Part shown: positions 1 to 8,919 of the stretch, piece after piece
Layout of the letters: each line of letters begins with the position of its first letter
Position numbering within the stretch: position 1 is the first letter of the stretch
From: Geminocystis sp050753365
GTDB taxonomy: Bacteria > Cyanobacteriota > Cyanobacteriia > Cyanobacteriales > Cyanobacteriaceae
Length of the DNA stretch: 64,000 bases
Reading direction: 5' to 3'
Assembly (NCBI RefSeq): GCF_050753365.1
Contig: NZ_JBLZFY010000012.1
Coordinates: forward strand, 1 to 64,000
Position numbers and translations under genes: made by a program
The notes under the pieces: generated by a model
The model's input: the letters and a program-made list of their open reading frames with translations, nothing else
Database searches by the model: none
Told to the model about the DNA's origin: nothing

Positions 1-228
1 CTTTCAAAGAGAGTTTATGAGTGTGAAAATTGCGGTTTAAAGATCGATCGTGATCTGAATGCTAGTATTAATTTGGAGTTATATCCAACTACCGATAGCT
101 TGTCGGAAAGTAAAGCCTGTGGAGAGTCAAACCAACTTAATGGCAAGTCTATTAGGGATTCGGTGAAGCAGGAAGTGAACGTCCATCCCATGAAGAGTGG
201 GAACTTGACTATTCTTGATCAAGTTTGA
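1..228 (+). CDS. tnpB: TnpB (IS200/IS605 family) C-terminal end, cut by window edge
   Basis: Frame 1 is open from the first base to a TGA at 226-228. The peptide contains a CxxC knuckle followed by an IDRDLNAS motif. This is the second half of the zinc ribbon and the last RuvC-type acidic residue of TnpB/OrfB proteins. TnpB proteins are transposon-encoded RNA-guided nucleases (family knowledge). The tail after the ribbon is long and polar, as in many cyanobacterial copies. The N-terminal part lies outside the window, so I cannot say whether the gene is intact. It is a different lineage from the TnpB at 54137-55417, which lacks this cysteine pair. Confidence 0.85.
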   Translation, partial: LSKRVYECENCGLKIDRDLNASINLELYPTTDSLSESKACGESNQLNGKSIRDSVKQEVNVHPMKSGNLTILDQV

Positions 229-335
229 GTAAGTTTCATAGAGCGGCAAAAGAGATTCCTTATTATGGCGTAAGCCATTAGTTTTGGGTACTAACACTAT
301 CTCTCGCCCTCTTTATCATTCAAGGAGTTTGAAAT

Positions 336-2210
336 ATGAATAAAGCAACCTTAAGATTATTTAATACGATCGAAGTTAAAGATAGAGAAAAGAAAAATTT
401 ATCTGAGTCAATATTACTGAGAACTATTCCAAATGGTTATATTCTTGAAAATACGATCGAGCCTGATGAAGATTTACTGGAGATAATTGAAAGTGTTGTC
501 GGTATTTCAGGGGTTAAAGCCAATTCCGCCTTCCATAAATCATGGAAAATAATTCAAGATTCTTGGATGGAATCATTAGTTACCCAACAAATCATTCACT
601 ACATTACTACCTATGGTTTTGAAAGACTAGGTATTTATCGAGAAGACGCAGTTTATATCCCCAAAGAAATATTAGAATTACCAGCTATTACCGATGATAT
701 TCCGTTGGTGATAATTAAAGCCATGACAGCAGAGGAAATTCTTGAGCAGATTATCTATTTAGCCGATGGTATTGCCTTAGCCCAAGAAACCCTCGATGAT
801 ATAATGGAAATTATCAAAAGTCATAACTTCAATGCTAGTTTTGTTGAAAAAATAGGCAACCGAGAATTAAAAGCCTTATTATATGACTTTTATGGCATTG
901 TACCATCAGAACCTATAGAATTTTTGCGTCATTTGATCAGTAAATTAACCGATGAATCTTTGCTAATAAAAAATAAATATCTTATCGGTAAAATTAAACA
1001 ATCTAACGGCAAATTTTTAGATACTTTACTAAAAAAAGCTCCCGATAATTTAGCTTCAATTTTCTTTCGCTTTAAGCCATTATTCTTAGCAATGAAATCA
1101 ATTTCCAGTAATAAAAGATATTTTAATCAACTAAGAAAAAAAGCGAATAAATTACATAAACCTCTCCCCGTTGACTATCTAAATAATGTCACCAGTCAAA
1201 TAAAATATGAAAAATTAGACTTAGAAACTTTAGCTCAAAAAATCAAAAAAGCAACCATTTTCCGCAAAATTCGTCTCGCTTATGCCTTAAAATACCGCTT
1301 GGATATTTCCGATTCGATCGTTTATCGAGTGAGAAATGGTAAAGGTTGGGCAACAGAATTTGATTTTGAATGGTGGTATATGGTTAAAGACAAAACCCAA
1401 CAAGCCTTAGATATTGTCATCAATTCCATTGTGGAGGATTTGAAAAAAAATGTTGAGGGCAAAACTATTTATATTCCCCATAACGTTCATTATGCTTTAC
1501 CCGCCACAGAAAAACAATTCACAGGATATTTTCCCACAGGTACTTATGTTACCACTACTGAAGATATGATTGTCGGGATTCATTGGACAAATACGAAGAA
1601 AAACAGAGTCGATTTAGACTTATCTGTGATAGGAGAATCAGGAAAAATCGGTTGGGATGCGGATTATTATTCGGAAAAAAAAGAAGTTTTATTTTCTGGA
1701 GATGTCACAGACGCACCGCCTCCTAATGGTGCATCTGAGCTTTTTTATCTCAAACAAGCACAGCAAGAAGCTCGAATTTTAATGGTGAATTATTATAATT
1801 TTATAAAAGGAGAAAAAGTTGAGGCTAAAATTTTAGTCGCACAGGAAAAACCGAATAACTTTCAGCAAAATTATATGGTAGATGTAAATAAAATTATTGC
1901 TTCTGCTAATATAACAATTAGTAAAAAAGAAAATATTTTAGGAGTAATTGTTAATATTAATGGAGAAAATAGAGTTTATTTTGCAAATATAAATATTGGT
2001 AATTTTATCACATCTAGTTATAATTATCAGTCAATGAAAGCCCGACAATATCTTGTCAGTAAGTTAGTTAATTCTCTTGATTTTAATGAAATTTTAATAA
2101 CGGCAGGAGCAAAAATTATCGATAAAATACCAGATAATAAAGAAGAAGAATATATTAATCTTTCTCCAGAAGCATTAGATAAAACAACAGTTATGGCTTT
2201 GTTACTCTGA
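336..2210 (+). CDS. 624-aa protein with TerD-like C-terminal region, function unknown
   Basis: The ATG at 336 has a good Shine-Dalgarno sequence (AAGGAG at 322-327). I do not recognise the first ~400 residues; they are helical-looking and rich in Lys, Ile and Leu. From about residue 410 the chain reads GIHW, then a DLDLS motif, then W-D near 445, then SGDVTDAPPPNGASE near 455-470, followed by a segment predicting beta strands with ARILMVNYYNF. That order (HW, DLDLS, SGD, APxPxGAxE) resembles the C-terminal, calcium-binding TerD-like module of the MXAN_6230/SCO0854-type proteins. No signal peptide or membrane segment is seen. The gene stands alone between a transposon end and a convergent pterin gene. 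TerD-like proteins are linked to stress or phage resistance in other bacteria, but no role can be assigned here. Confidence 0.6.
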   Translation: MNKATLRLFNTIEVKDREKKNLSESILLRTIPNGYILENTIEPDEDLLEIIESVVGISGVKANSAFHKSWKIIQDSWMESLVTQQIIHYITTYGFERLGIYREDAVYIPKEILELPAITDDIPLVIIKAMTAEEILEQIIYLADGIALAQETLDDIMEIIKSHNFNASFVEKIGNRELKALLYDFYGIVPSEPIEFLRHLISKLTDESLLIKNKYLIGKIKQSNGKFLDTLLKKAPDNLASIFFRFKPLFLAMKSISSNKRYFNQLRKKANKLHKPLPVDYLNNVTSQIKYEKLDLETLAQKIKKATIFRKIRLAYALKYRLDISDSIVYRVRNGKGWATEFDFEWWYMVKDKTQQALDIVINSIVEDLKKNVEGKTIYIPHNVHYALPATEKQFTGYFPTGTYVTTTEDMIVGIHWTNTKKNRVDLDLSVIGESGKIGWDADYYSEKKEVLFSGDVTDAPPPNGASELFYLKQAQQEARILMVNYYNFIKGEKVEAKILVAQEKPNNFQQNYMVDVNKIIASANITISKKENILGVIVNINGENRVYFANINIGNFITSSYNYQSMKARQYLVSKLVNSLDFNEILITAGAKIIDKIPDNKEEEYINLSPEALDKTTVMALLL

Positions 2211-2302
2211 TATATACCATTTCTCGTTATATGGATTTAAGTGAATTTTCTCCTAGTCTTACCTTCATCGATAATTTTATATCGAACTCAGGTAATACTT
2301 AT

Positions 2303-3175
2303 CTATGCTAAAACAGGTTGTAAAGTAGATTCACTTTTTTTTTGCATTTTGAGGTTAGACTTACGACAAAAAATCTCACAAGAATTATTCGGACTTTCAA
2401 TTAACTTAACTTTATCAAGTTCCGCTCCCAACTTTTTGATAGGTTCTTGTAATAATTGAGCAATATAAACAGCAATATTTTCCGCCGTAGGTACAACTTC
2501 CGCAAAATAAGGAATATCTTTATTTAAGAATGTATGATCGAAGGGTTCAACTACATAGTCATCAATCACTTTTTGTAAAGCAACTAAATCAATAATCATA
2601 CCCGTACGACTATCCATTTCACCCGTTACTGATACTTCTAAATGATAATTGTGTCCGTGTCCATTAGGACGTGCGCATTTACCATAAATTTCGCTATTTT
2701 CTTCAAAACTTAACTCAGGTAAAGCCAAACGATGAGCCGCGCTAAAATGAGTTTGAACAGTTAAAGTGGCTTCCATATTATTTCCTTGATAATTAACCCA
2801 AAGTTGTGGATGTTCGTATAATTGTATATCTACTAAGGGTAGATAAGGGGATAAACGCTCCCAGATTACTCTTGCAATATTTTCGGTGGTAGGTAACGTT
2901 TGTTGAAACTCTACCCAAGTATCATTGAGATAACTATAATCTAGTTGACTGGTAACTTCCTGTTTGATGACTTTTTTCACCTCAGAAAGATTTTGCACCA
3001 TGCCATATTTGTCTAACTCTCCAATGATAGAAACGTATAAGACGTAATTATGCCCATGCCCCGGAAAACGAGCATTTGCCCCAAAACGGCTATAGTTTTC
3101 TGCTTCTGATAATTCTGGCAACCAATAGCGATGACTGGCGCTAAATTTCGCTCTCCGATTGACAATACATTCCAT
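2303..3175 (-). CDS. Tandem two-domain 6-carboxytetrahydropterin synthase / PTPS-like protein
   Basis: Two QueD/PTPS domains lie in tandem, about residues 3-125 and 134-270. The second carries the full set: AAH zinc His near 148, catalytic Cys167 in GKCARPNGHGHNY, and zinc His173 and His175. It also has the late PTAEN motif and PFDHTFLN. The first has the zinc ligands (His15, His40, His42) and a PTTEN motif, but the position equivalent to Cys167 is Asn34. The N-terminal half is therefore probably not catalytic in the usual way. The family makes 6-carboxy- or 6-pyruvoyl-tetrahydropterin from dihydroneopterin triphosphate (queuosine or pterin pathway). Family members are usually single domains of 120-150 residues. 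The C-terminal ~20 residues are polar and extra. It converges on the preceding gene and is divergent from pgm. Confidence 0.85.
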   Translation of the reverse strand: MECIVNRRAKFSASHRYWLPELSEAENYSRFGANARFPGHGHNYVLYVSIIGELDKYGMVQNLSEVKKVIKQEVTSQLDYSYLNDTWVEFQQTLPTTENIARVIWERLSPYLPLVDIQLYEHPQLWVNYQGNNMEATLTVQTHFSAAHRLALPELSFEENSEIYGKCARPNGHGHNYHLEVSVTGEMDSRTGMIIDLVALQKVIDDYVVEPFDHTFLNKDIPYFAEVVPTAENIAVYIAQLLQEPIKKLGAELDKVKLIESPNNSCEIFCRKSNLKMQKKSESTLQPVLA

Positions 3176-3311
3176 AAACCAATACAGTTTTTGTTTTTTA
3201 ATCTTTTTCTAATGTACCATGTTTTTATCGATCGAATTGAGCTTTTAAATGGATATTTTATTGTACATTAAGGGCAGAAAATAATTAAATTTTAGTAATA
3301 TTTTTTCAATA

Positions 3312-4946
3312 ATGAGTATTATCACCGTTACAACTCAAGCCTTTAATGATCAAAAACCGGGTACATCTGGATTACGCAAAGCCGTTACGGTTTTTCAGCA
3401 ACCCCACTATTTAGAAAATTTTGTGCAGTCTATTTTTGACAGTCTTGAAGGAATCACTGGACAAACCCTTGTATTGGGAGGCGATGGTCGTTATTATAAT
3501 CGTCAGGCTATCCAAATTATCCTCAAAATGGCTTCAGCTAATGGTATCGGTAGGGTGTTAGTGGGATTAAATGGTATTCTCTCCACTCCTGCGGCTTCTG
3601 CTATCATTCGTAAAAACCAAGCCTACGGGGGAATTATTCTTTCGGCTTCCCACAACCCCGGTGGTATTGATGGAGATTTCGGCATTAAATATAATATCAG
3701 TAACGGTGGACCTGCTCCCGAAAAAGTCACTGAAGCGATTTTCGACAAAACTAAAACTATTACTCAGTATCAAATTTTAGAGTCTGCTGACATCAATTTG
3801 GATCATGTAGGCTCGTTTAAGTTAGGTACAATGGATGTGGAAGTCATCGATTCTGTACAACCTTATCTTGAGTTGATGGAGTCTTTGTTTGATTTTGACT
3901 TACTGCGAAATATGCTCTCTAAGGGAGATTTTGCTATGTGTATGGACTCTTTACACGCTGTTACAGGTCCCTATGCTAAGGCAATTTTTGAGGACAAATT
4001 AGGGGCAAAAACTGGCACTGTAATTAATGGTGTACCTTTGGAAGATTTTGGAGGTGGACATCCTGATCCCAATCTCGTCTATGCTAAAAGTTTGGTTGAT
4101 GTTTTATTCAGTGAGAATGCACCTGATTTTGGGGCGGCTTCCGATGGTGATGGCGATCGAAATATGATATTAGGACGTAATTTTTTCGTTAATCCTAGCG
4201 ATAGTTTAGCCGTAATTACCGCCAATGCTCATTTAGTGAAAGGATACAAACAAGGTTTAACGGGTGTAGCTCGATCGATGCCCACCAGTGGTGCAGTGGA
4301 CAAAGTTGCGCAGAAATTAGGCATCAACTGTTATGAAACCCCCACAGGATGGAAATTTTTTGGCAATCTTTTAGATGCCGATAAAGCTACTATTTGTGGG
4401 GAAGAAAGTTTCGGCACGAGTTCTAATCATATCCGAGAAAAAGATGGACTTTGGGCAGTGCTTTTCTGGTTAAATATTGTGGCAGTAAGAGGAGAATCTG
4501 TAGAAAATATAGTTCGATCGCACTGGAAAGAATACGGGCGGAACTTTTATTCTCGCCACGACTACGAAGAAGTAGCCACCGAAGGAGCAAACGCATTAGT
4601 AACCCATGTCAGAAGCCAATTTGAGACATTAAAAGGTAAACAATTTGGTAATTATACCGTTGCCTATGCCGATGACTTCAGCTACACTGATCCAATAGAT
4701 GGTAGCGTCACCACTAATCAAGGTATTCGTATTGGCTTTACTGACGATTCGAGAATTATCTTCCGCTTATCTGGTACTGGTACGAAAGGAGCTACATTAA
4801 GAGTTTACCTCGAAAGCTACGAACCCGATGTGAATAAACAAGATTTAGACACTCAAGAAGCACTAGGGGAATTAATCAATATTGCCGAAGAAATTGCTCA
4901 AATCAAGAAATTTATCGATCGTGATGTACCCACCGTCATTACTTAG
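3312..4946 (+). CDS. pgm: Phosphoglucomutase (alpha-D-glucose-phosphate specific)
   Basis: Interconverts glucose 1-phosphate and glucose 6-phosphate at the entry to glycogen and sugar-nucleotide synthesis; cytosolic. All four active-site loops are present. The phosphoserine loop is SASHNPGG (Ser113), the Mg loop is DGDGDR near residue 279, the sugar loop is GEESFG with the following SNHIREKDG, and the phosphate loop is RLSGTGTKGATLR near the C-terminus. The 544 residues match the usual length of the eukaryote-like PGM group. The start ATG has no strong SD but fits the family N-terminus. The gene is followed by a heptad repeat tract and then by a minus-strand pseudopilin. Confidence 0.95.
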   Translation: MSIITVTTQAFNDQKPGTSGLRKAVTVFQQPHYLENFVQSIFDSLEGITGQTLVLGGDGRYYNRQAIQIILKMASANGIGRVLVGLNGILSTPAASAIIRKNQAYGGIILSASHNPGGIDGDFGIKYNISNGGPAPEKVTEAIFDKTKTITQYQILESADINLDHVGSFKLGTMDVEVIDSVQPYLELMESLFDFDLLRNMLSKGDFAMCMDSLHAVTGPYAKAIFEDKLGAKTGTVINGVPLEDFGGGHPDPNLVYAKSLVDVLFSENAPDFGAASDGDGDRNMILGRNFFVNPSDSLAVITANAHLVKGYKQGLTGVARSMPTSGAVDKVAQKLGINCYETPTGWKFFGNLLDADKATICGEESFGTSSNHIREKDGLWAVLFWLNIVAVRGESVENIVRSHWKEYGRNFYSRHDYEEVATEGANALVTHVRSQFETLKGKQFGNYTVAYADDFSYTDPIDGSVTTNQGIRIGFTDDSRIIFRLSGTGTKGATLRVYLESYEPDVNKQDLDTQEALGELINIAEEIAQIKKFIDRDVPTVIT

Positions 4947-5019
4947 GGATTGACTCATAGTATTTTGATGGAGATAGTGAATAGTTAATAATGAATAGTT
5001 AATAGTGGTTACTGTTAAT

Positions 5020-5056
5020 TCTTCATTCTTCATTCTTCATTCTTCATTCTTCATTT
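5020..5056. repeat. Heptanucleotide tandem repeat, unit TTCATTC
   Basis: About five copies of a 7-bp unit lie between pgm and the convergent pseudopilin gene, preceded by the related TTAATAATGAATAG-type sequence. It belongs to the short tandemly repeated repetitive (STRR) class known from cyanobacteria. Confidence 0.85.
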
Positions 5057-5788
5057 CTATTGACTACGGGTAAAAGATATGGTGTTTAAACTAATGGATT
5101 GCCCTTTACCTATATACCCATATAAAAATATTCTCACTAATCTGTTTTGCTCATTATCTTCATGAAGACAAAATCGAAACCCCCCTTTTTCATCCTTCAT
5201 ATCGCCATAAACATCTAAATTTCCCGTCCAATTGACACTATCTTGTGTACAAAAATTATTTTTATCTGTAACTGGATTTGCCTCTTTTTTGCCCAATAAT
5301 CCATCGGCTACCACAATCCAATTTCCTTGATTATTAATGCCACAGTCAATTTTTCGCCGTAAAATAGCAGGTTTTAACCATATTTGGGGAGATGTACCAC
5401 TAATATCCCGAAGTCCATAATAAATTTTAGGACTATTCGTACACCCTGCCCTTAATGGTGTGTTATTAGGATAGGTTAAGACTAAACAATATTCAGAGTC
5501 CACACCTGAAGAATTACAAACTCCTGTACCCACTTTTTCTTTGGTTACAGACTTTGCCCCTTTGATGTCTTCTTGCAGATAATTTAACGCTTTGATTAAT
5601 CCAGCGTGGCGTACGGTTTTTGATTCTACGTCTTGATTCGCTCTGAGTAAATTAACGAATCCACTAGCGGCGGCGGTTAAAACTATACTTCCCATGACAA
5701 CGCCACTCAACAATTCTGTAAATGTTAAACCTTGTTGTGACGATCGATCGGGGAAAATTTTTGTCATTACCATGATTGTTTGTTTCAT
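5057..5788 (-). CDS. Minor pseudopilin (PilW/GspJ-like) of the hps-type locus
   Basis: A type IV prepilin signal is visible: a basic leader ending in Gly20, then LTFTE with Glu at +5, followed by a hydrophobic helix of about 20 residues. After that comes an ~50-residue amphipathic part and a globular domain with several cysteines. The 243-aa length suits PilW/GspJ-like minor pilins. It is divergent from three more pseudopilin genes and HpsA, so a role in the same secretion or pilus complex is inferred. In Nostoc, hps pseudopilins are needed for polysaccharide secretion (family knowledge). The start ATG follows an AGGAG-like sequence (cctaat...GAGAAAT on the minus strand). The exact HpsB/C/D equivalence is uncertain. 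Confidence 0.75.
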   Translation of the reverse strand: MKQTIMVMTKIFPDRSSQQGLTFTELLSGVVMGSIVLTAAASGFVNLLRANQDVESKTVRHAGLIKALNYLQEDIKGAKSVTKEKVGTGVCNSSGVDSEYCLVLTYPNNTPLRAGCTNSPKIYYGLRDISGTSPQIWLKPAILRRKIDCGINNQGNWIVVADGLLGKKEANPVTDKNNFCTQDSVNWTGNLDVYGDMKDEKGGFRFCLHEDNEQNRLVRIFLYGYIGKGQSISLNTISFTRSQ

Positions 5789-6598
5789 GGCTTTATTTCT
5801 CCTAATACTGAATTTTTTGATTAATTCATAGACAATCCTTTCAATTATGTTATATTATTAACTAATATGATGTTAGGATAATTACATTTTGAAAAAAAAT
5901 CCGATATAAGTAAATATCATGGCTTTTAACTACCTAATGTCTTGTGACGTATGTTTAAATTTAAGCCATGTTTAGTACCTGAGTACTTTAATATTTACTA
6001 AAATCGGATTAAGAAAAAGTCTATATTTACTTATCAGTAGCAAAAGATGATTTTATGCAGTAACTACTGAGAAATTTTAAAATTTCTTTAAAAGGCAACA
6101 GGTGAGACTTCTCAAAAAAATAAAAATATCACAAAAAAACATAGAGTTTGATTTTAAATTTGACCAAATGTCAATTTTTTGACACTTAAGTATTGCGTCT
6201 TTATTTTCAAGTAATTAATTATTTTAATTCTTACTTTTTAAGTTGATAATTTACAGCCATTCAAAAAATAATTTATTTTTTAGCCCTATATTTATTTTCA
6301 GAAAAAACAATTTAAAATATACTCAAAATATTATATTTTAGGGAGATGATTTATATTCTAATAAGTTAAATTCAAATAAATATTTAATCTATATATTTAA
6401 TCCATAAAAACAATATTCACAAAAATTACAGTTTTTATTACCAATAGTATAAAAATAACTATATAATTTCGATGTTAATTTTACATAAAATTTATAATTA
6501 AAATCAGTATTCTTACTGATAGAATCAGGGATTAAAATGTTTATACTGTTAAAATAGCTCTGAAAAAAAACAGTATAAATGCGGGGGTGGGGTATTTT
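5789..6598. other. 810-bp AT-rich divergent intergenic region
   Basis: It separates the two divergent pseudopilin transcription units and presumably holds both promoters. It is very AT-rich with many poly-A and poly-T runs. The only clear structure I see is the inverted repeat at 5898-6010. A short G-run (GGGGGTGGGG, 6584-6592) sits just before the next gene and may act as a weak ribosome binding site. No protein of credible composition is encoded. Confidence 0.6.
5898..6010. repeat. 113-bp element bounded by 20-bp inverted repeats
   Basis: The left arm 5898-5917 (AATCCGATATAAGTAAATAT) and the right arm 5991-6010 (reverse complement AATCCGATTTTAGTAAATAT) match at 17 of 20 positions. An inner pair, CATGGCTT near 5919 and AAGCCATG near 5971-5980, continues the symmetry. 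It could be a MITE-like insertion or a long hairpin in the leader of the minus-strand pseudopilin gene. Confidence 0.7.
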
Positions 6599-7345
6599 AT
6601 GCACCTGAAAAAAGAATTGATATTTAAAGTTTTTAAAAGTAGAAAAAAAACTGGTTATACCTTATTAGAATTACTCTGTTTAATGACTATCATGGGAATC
6701 ATTGGAGTATTAACAGCCCCTCGCTTTTTATTCAATGAATCTAAAAGTGCCAGTGATGGGCGTAATCAAATAAAGGGTATTTTACAACAAACCAGAGGAA
6801 GGGCAGTATCTACTACTTCCGCCATGAGAATTAAACCAAGTCCGAATAGTGCAACTAATAAGTTTGCCGTAGAAATCGCTAATACTAGAGGCTGTGAATC
6901 CCTGACGAAATTAGCAGAAGATGTCTCTATTACAGATACAGACTTGAAAGTCTTAAAAGTTTATTCTACGAGGGGATTTGTGGTTGGCGATCGAATCAAC
7001 GTAGGAAGTGAAGACGATAACGAAATAATAGCTATTGACACTACCAATTCTACCATAACTTTAGGAACAGCATTAGGTTCTGATCAAAAAAAAGATGCCA
7101 CTGTGGAATTGTCAAATAACTGGAGGGCAGATGGCACTTTTCAAGAAGACGATATAACTTTACCAAATCAGGCTTCTTTTACAGCAAATGTATCTAATTG
7201 GATGCTGTGTTTTAACAGTAGAGGAATTGCTTATATTTTCGATAATGAAGGTAATTTGAAACCTAATTTAACCTTGACTATTAGTAATAACAATAATGAG
7301 GACACTATAACTATTTTGCAAGGTGGAGCTATTGAAACTAATTAA
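6599..7345 (+). CDS. Pseudopilin, GspH/FimT-like (probable HpsB type)
   Basis: The prepilin leader ends at Gly19 and is followed by YTLLE with Glu at +5 and a hydrophobic helix (LLCLMTIMGIIGVL). A PRF motif and a globular domain rich in beta strands follow, as in GspH/FimT minor pilins. I chose the ATG at 6599 over an in-frame GTG at 6587 because it gives a leader of normal length; the G-rich run upstream may serve either. It begins a plus-strand operon of three pseudopilin genes and hpsA. Name by analogy with the Nostoc hps locus; the equivalence was not tested. Confidence 0.75.
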   Translation: MHLKKELIFKVFKSRKKTGYTLLELLCLMTIMGIIGVLTAPRFLFNESKSASDGRNQIKGILQQTRGRAVSTTSAMRIKPSPNSATNKFAVEIANTRGCESLTKLAEDVSITDTDLKVLKVYSTRGFVVGDRINVGSEDDNEIIAIDTTNSTITLGTALGSDQKKDATVELSNNWRADGTFQEDDITLPNQASFTANVSNWMLCFNSRGIAYIFDNEGNLKPNLTLTISNNNNEDTITILQGGAIETN

Positions 7346-7369
7346 TATTAATTAAAAAATTAAACTTAT

Positions 7370-7858
7370 ATGATGAAAAATTATCGGCTCAAAAAATTAA
7401 AATATCCAGTTTTAAGTAAAAAAAAGAACTTAGAAGGAGGATTTTCTTTTTTAGAAAGTATCGTCGCTATTTTAGTTTTAAGTATGGCTTTTGCCTTTAA
7501 TTTACAGTTTTTAGTCTTTTTAAAAATTGAGAATTTAAAACAAGAAATACAAACGGGTGCAGTATCTTTATCTAAAGAAATTTTGGATGATATAAGATAC
7601 CGACTCAGTAATAACATCGGGGGAGTTACTTCAGGGAAAACCCAGATACTGAATAAAAATTCCTTTGGATATGACTACAATGCTGATATATATGTATGTC
7701 ATACTGAGCCAACTTTAGACGCTCAAAATACAGTGACAACTTGTCCTACTACTACGGATTCCAATATCAGATACATCGTCGTTCAAATATTAGATAAAAA
7801 CAGAAACAATGAAAAAGTTTATACAGTTCAAACTATATTTACAACTTTACAGCAATAA
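7370..7858 (+). CDS. Pseudopilin, PilV/GspI-like
   Basis: A 162-aa protein with a lysine-rich leader ending in Gly-Gly24, then FSFLE (Glu +5) and the hydrophobic stretch IVAILVLSMAFAFNLQFL. The short globular domain carries two cysteines about 13 residues apart. It lies 24 bp after the GspH-like gene and overlaps the next gene by 50 bp, which implies translational coupling. Minor pilins of this class prime assembly of pilus-like fibres in the inner membrane. Two tandem ATGs (7370, 7373) could be the start. Confidence 0.75.
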   Translation: MMKNYRLKKLKYPVLSKKKNLEGGFSFLESIVAILVLSMAFAFNLQFLVFLKIENLKQEIQTGAVSLSKEILDDIRYRLSNNIGGVTSGKTQILNKNSFGYDYNADIYVCHTEPTLDAQNTVTTCPTTTDSNIRYIVVQILDKNRNNEKVYTVQTIFTTLQQ

Positions 7859-8876
7859 ACACCAAAAGTATGGATTCACCATGCTAGAGGCGATGGCAAC
7901 TTTATTAATCGGTAGCCTTATTCTGGGTTTTGCCTTTAGTGGCTTTTTGAGTGCGCGACAAATCTTTTTGAGTGACAGGGCAAAAGTGGAAGCGAATCAA
8001 AGACTAAGAACTATTTTTACCACGATCGGACCTGACATTCAACAAACGGGAGAAGGGTTAGTTTCTGATCCAAAATTACCTGCGATCGAAATTACGGAAG
8101 TAACCATTCCTGATAGCACGGAAAAAACCTCAGAAATCATCGTGAGAAAAGCCGTATCACCCTTATTTTTAAATCTTTGCACAGACATAACAGCAAATAC
8201 AACAAGCTCTCCTAACGTAATTGATAATAGTGATCCTAACGACAACTTTTGTAAAGTTAATGATTTTCAACCTATTGACGGTTGGCCCGATACTCTCAAA
8301 AAATGGCGAGATTTAAGACAAAGTAATGGGGATACACTTTATGCTTACATTTATGATCAAAATGGTGGAGGTGAATTTTTTGATTATACGGGGGAAGAAA
8401 TCCTCGATGAAGACGGAGAAGATATGACTCCTTCGGTAGATACACCTCCTCATACCGTGAATCTGACAACGAATAACCATACTTGGACTCGTGAATATTT
8501 AGAAGGGAGTGTTATTTATCTGATAGATGAGCGGAAATATCGAGTTGTGAATAATAATCTGCAACTGGTGTTAAACAATAGCCAAGTATTAGACATTGTT
8601 GAGAATGTTGATAAATTAGACATTACGGTTACTTTACAAATAGAGATGGGAGGAACAGAGTATGTTTGTCGAAAAATTCCGCCCACAGTTTCGGGTGATT
8701 GCACTCCTAATTTTCCTACGGATACTGAATATTCTTGGGCGCAAATCAAAAGTATTAACGTTACAGCAAAAATACTACCCGGTGAAGATACCAACTCTAC
8801 TACGGCAGGGGTTTTACAAGAGGAAGATTTAAGCCTAACCCAGAAATTCTTCCCTCGTAATCGTCTCAGTTTTTAA
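7809..8876 (+). CDS. Pseudopilin, PilW/GspJ-like (probable HpsC type)
   Basis: A 355-aa protein whose leader ends at Gly22, followed by FTMLE (Glu +5), AMATLLIGSLILGFAFSGFL as membrane helix, then a long globular domain of mixed polar composition. The start ATG at 7809 lies 50 bp inside the upstream gene in another frame. The next in-frame ATG would remove the basic leader, so the overlap is probably real. PilW-like proteins are minor pilins. Together with its neighbours it makes a full pseudopilin tip set (H, I, J classes), consistent with one secretion machine. Confidence 0.75.
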   Translation: MKKFIQFKLYLQLYSNKHQKYGFTMLEAMATLLIGSLILGFAFSGFLSARQIFLSDRAKVEANQRLRTIFTTIGPDIQQTGEGLVSDPKLPAIEITEVTIPDSTEKTSEIIVRKAVSPLFLNLCTDITANTTSSPNVIDNSDPNDNFCKVNDFQPIDGWPDTLKKWRDLRQSNGDTLYAYIYDQNGGGEFFDYTGEEILDEDGEDMTPSVDTPPHTVNLTTNNHTWTREYLEGSVIYLIDERKYRVVNNNLQLVLNNSQVLDIVENVDKLDITVTLQIEMGGTEYVCRKIPPTVSGDCTPNFPTDTEYSWAQIKSINVTAKILPGEDTNSTTAGVLQEEDLSLTQKFFPRNRLSF

Positions 8877-8919
8877 TTTTATTTTTAATAATTTATTTTT
8901 CTTACCATTTTTAATCACT

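Noticed and set aside
2241..2459. A 72-aa plus-strand frame
   Set aside because: It lies mostly antisense to the well-supported pterin synthase gene and has no recognisable features.
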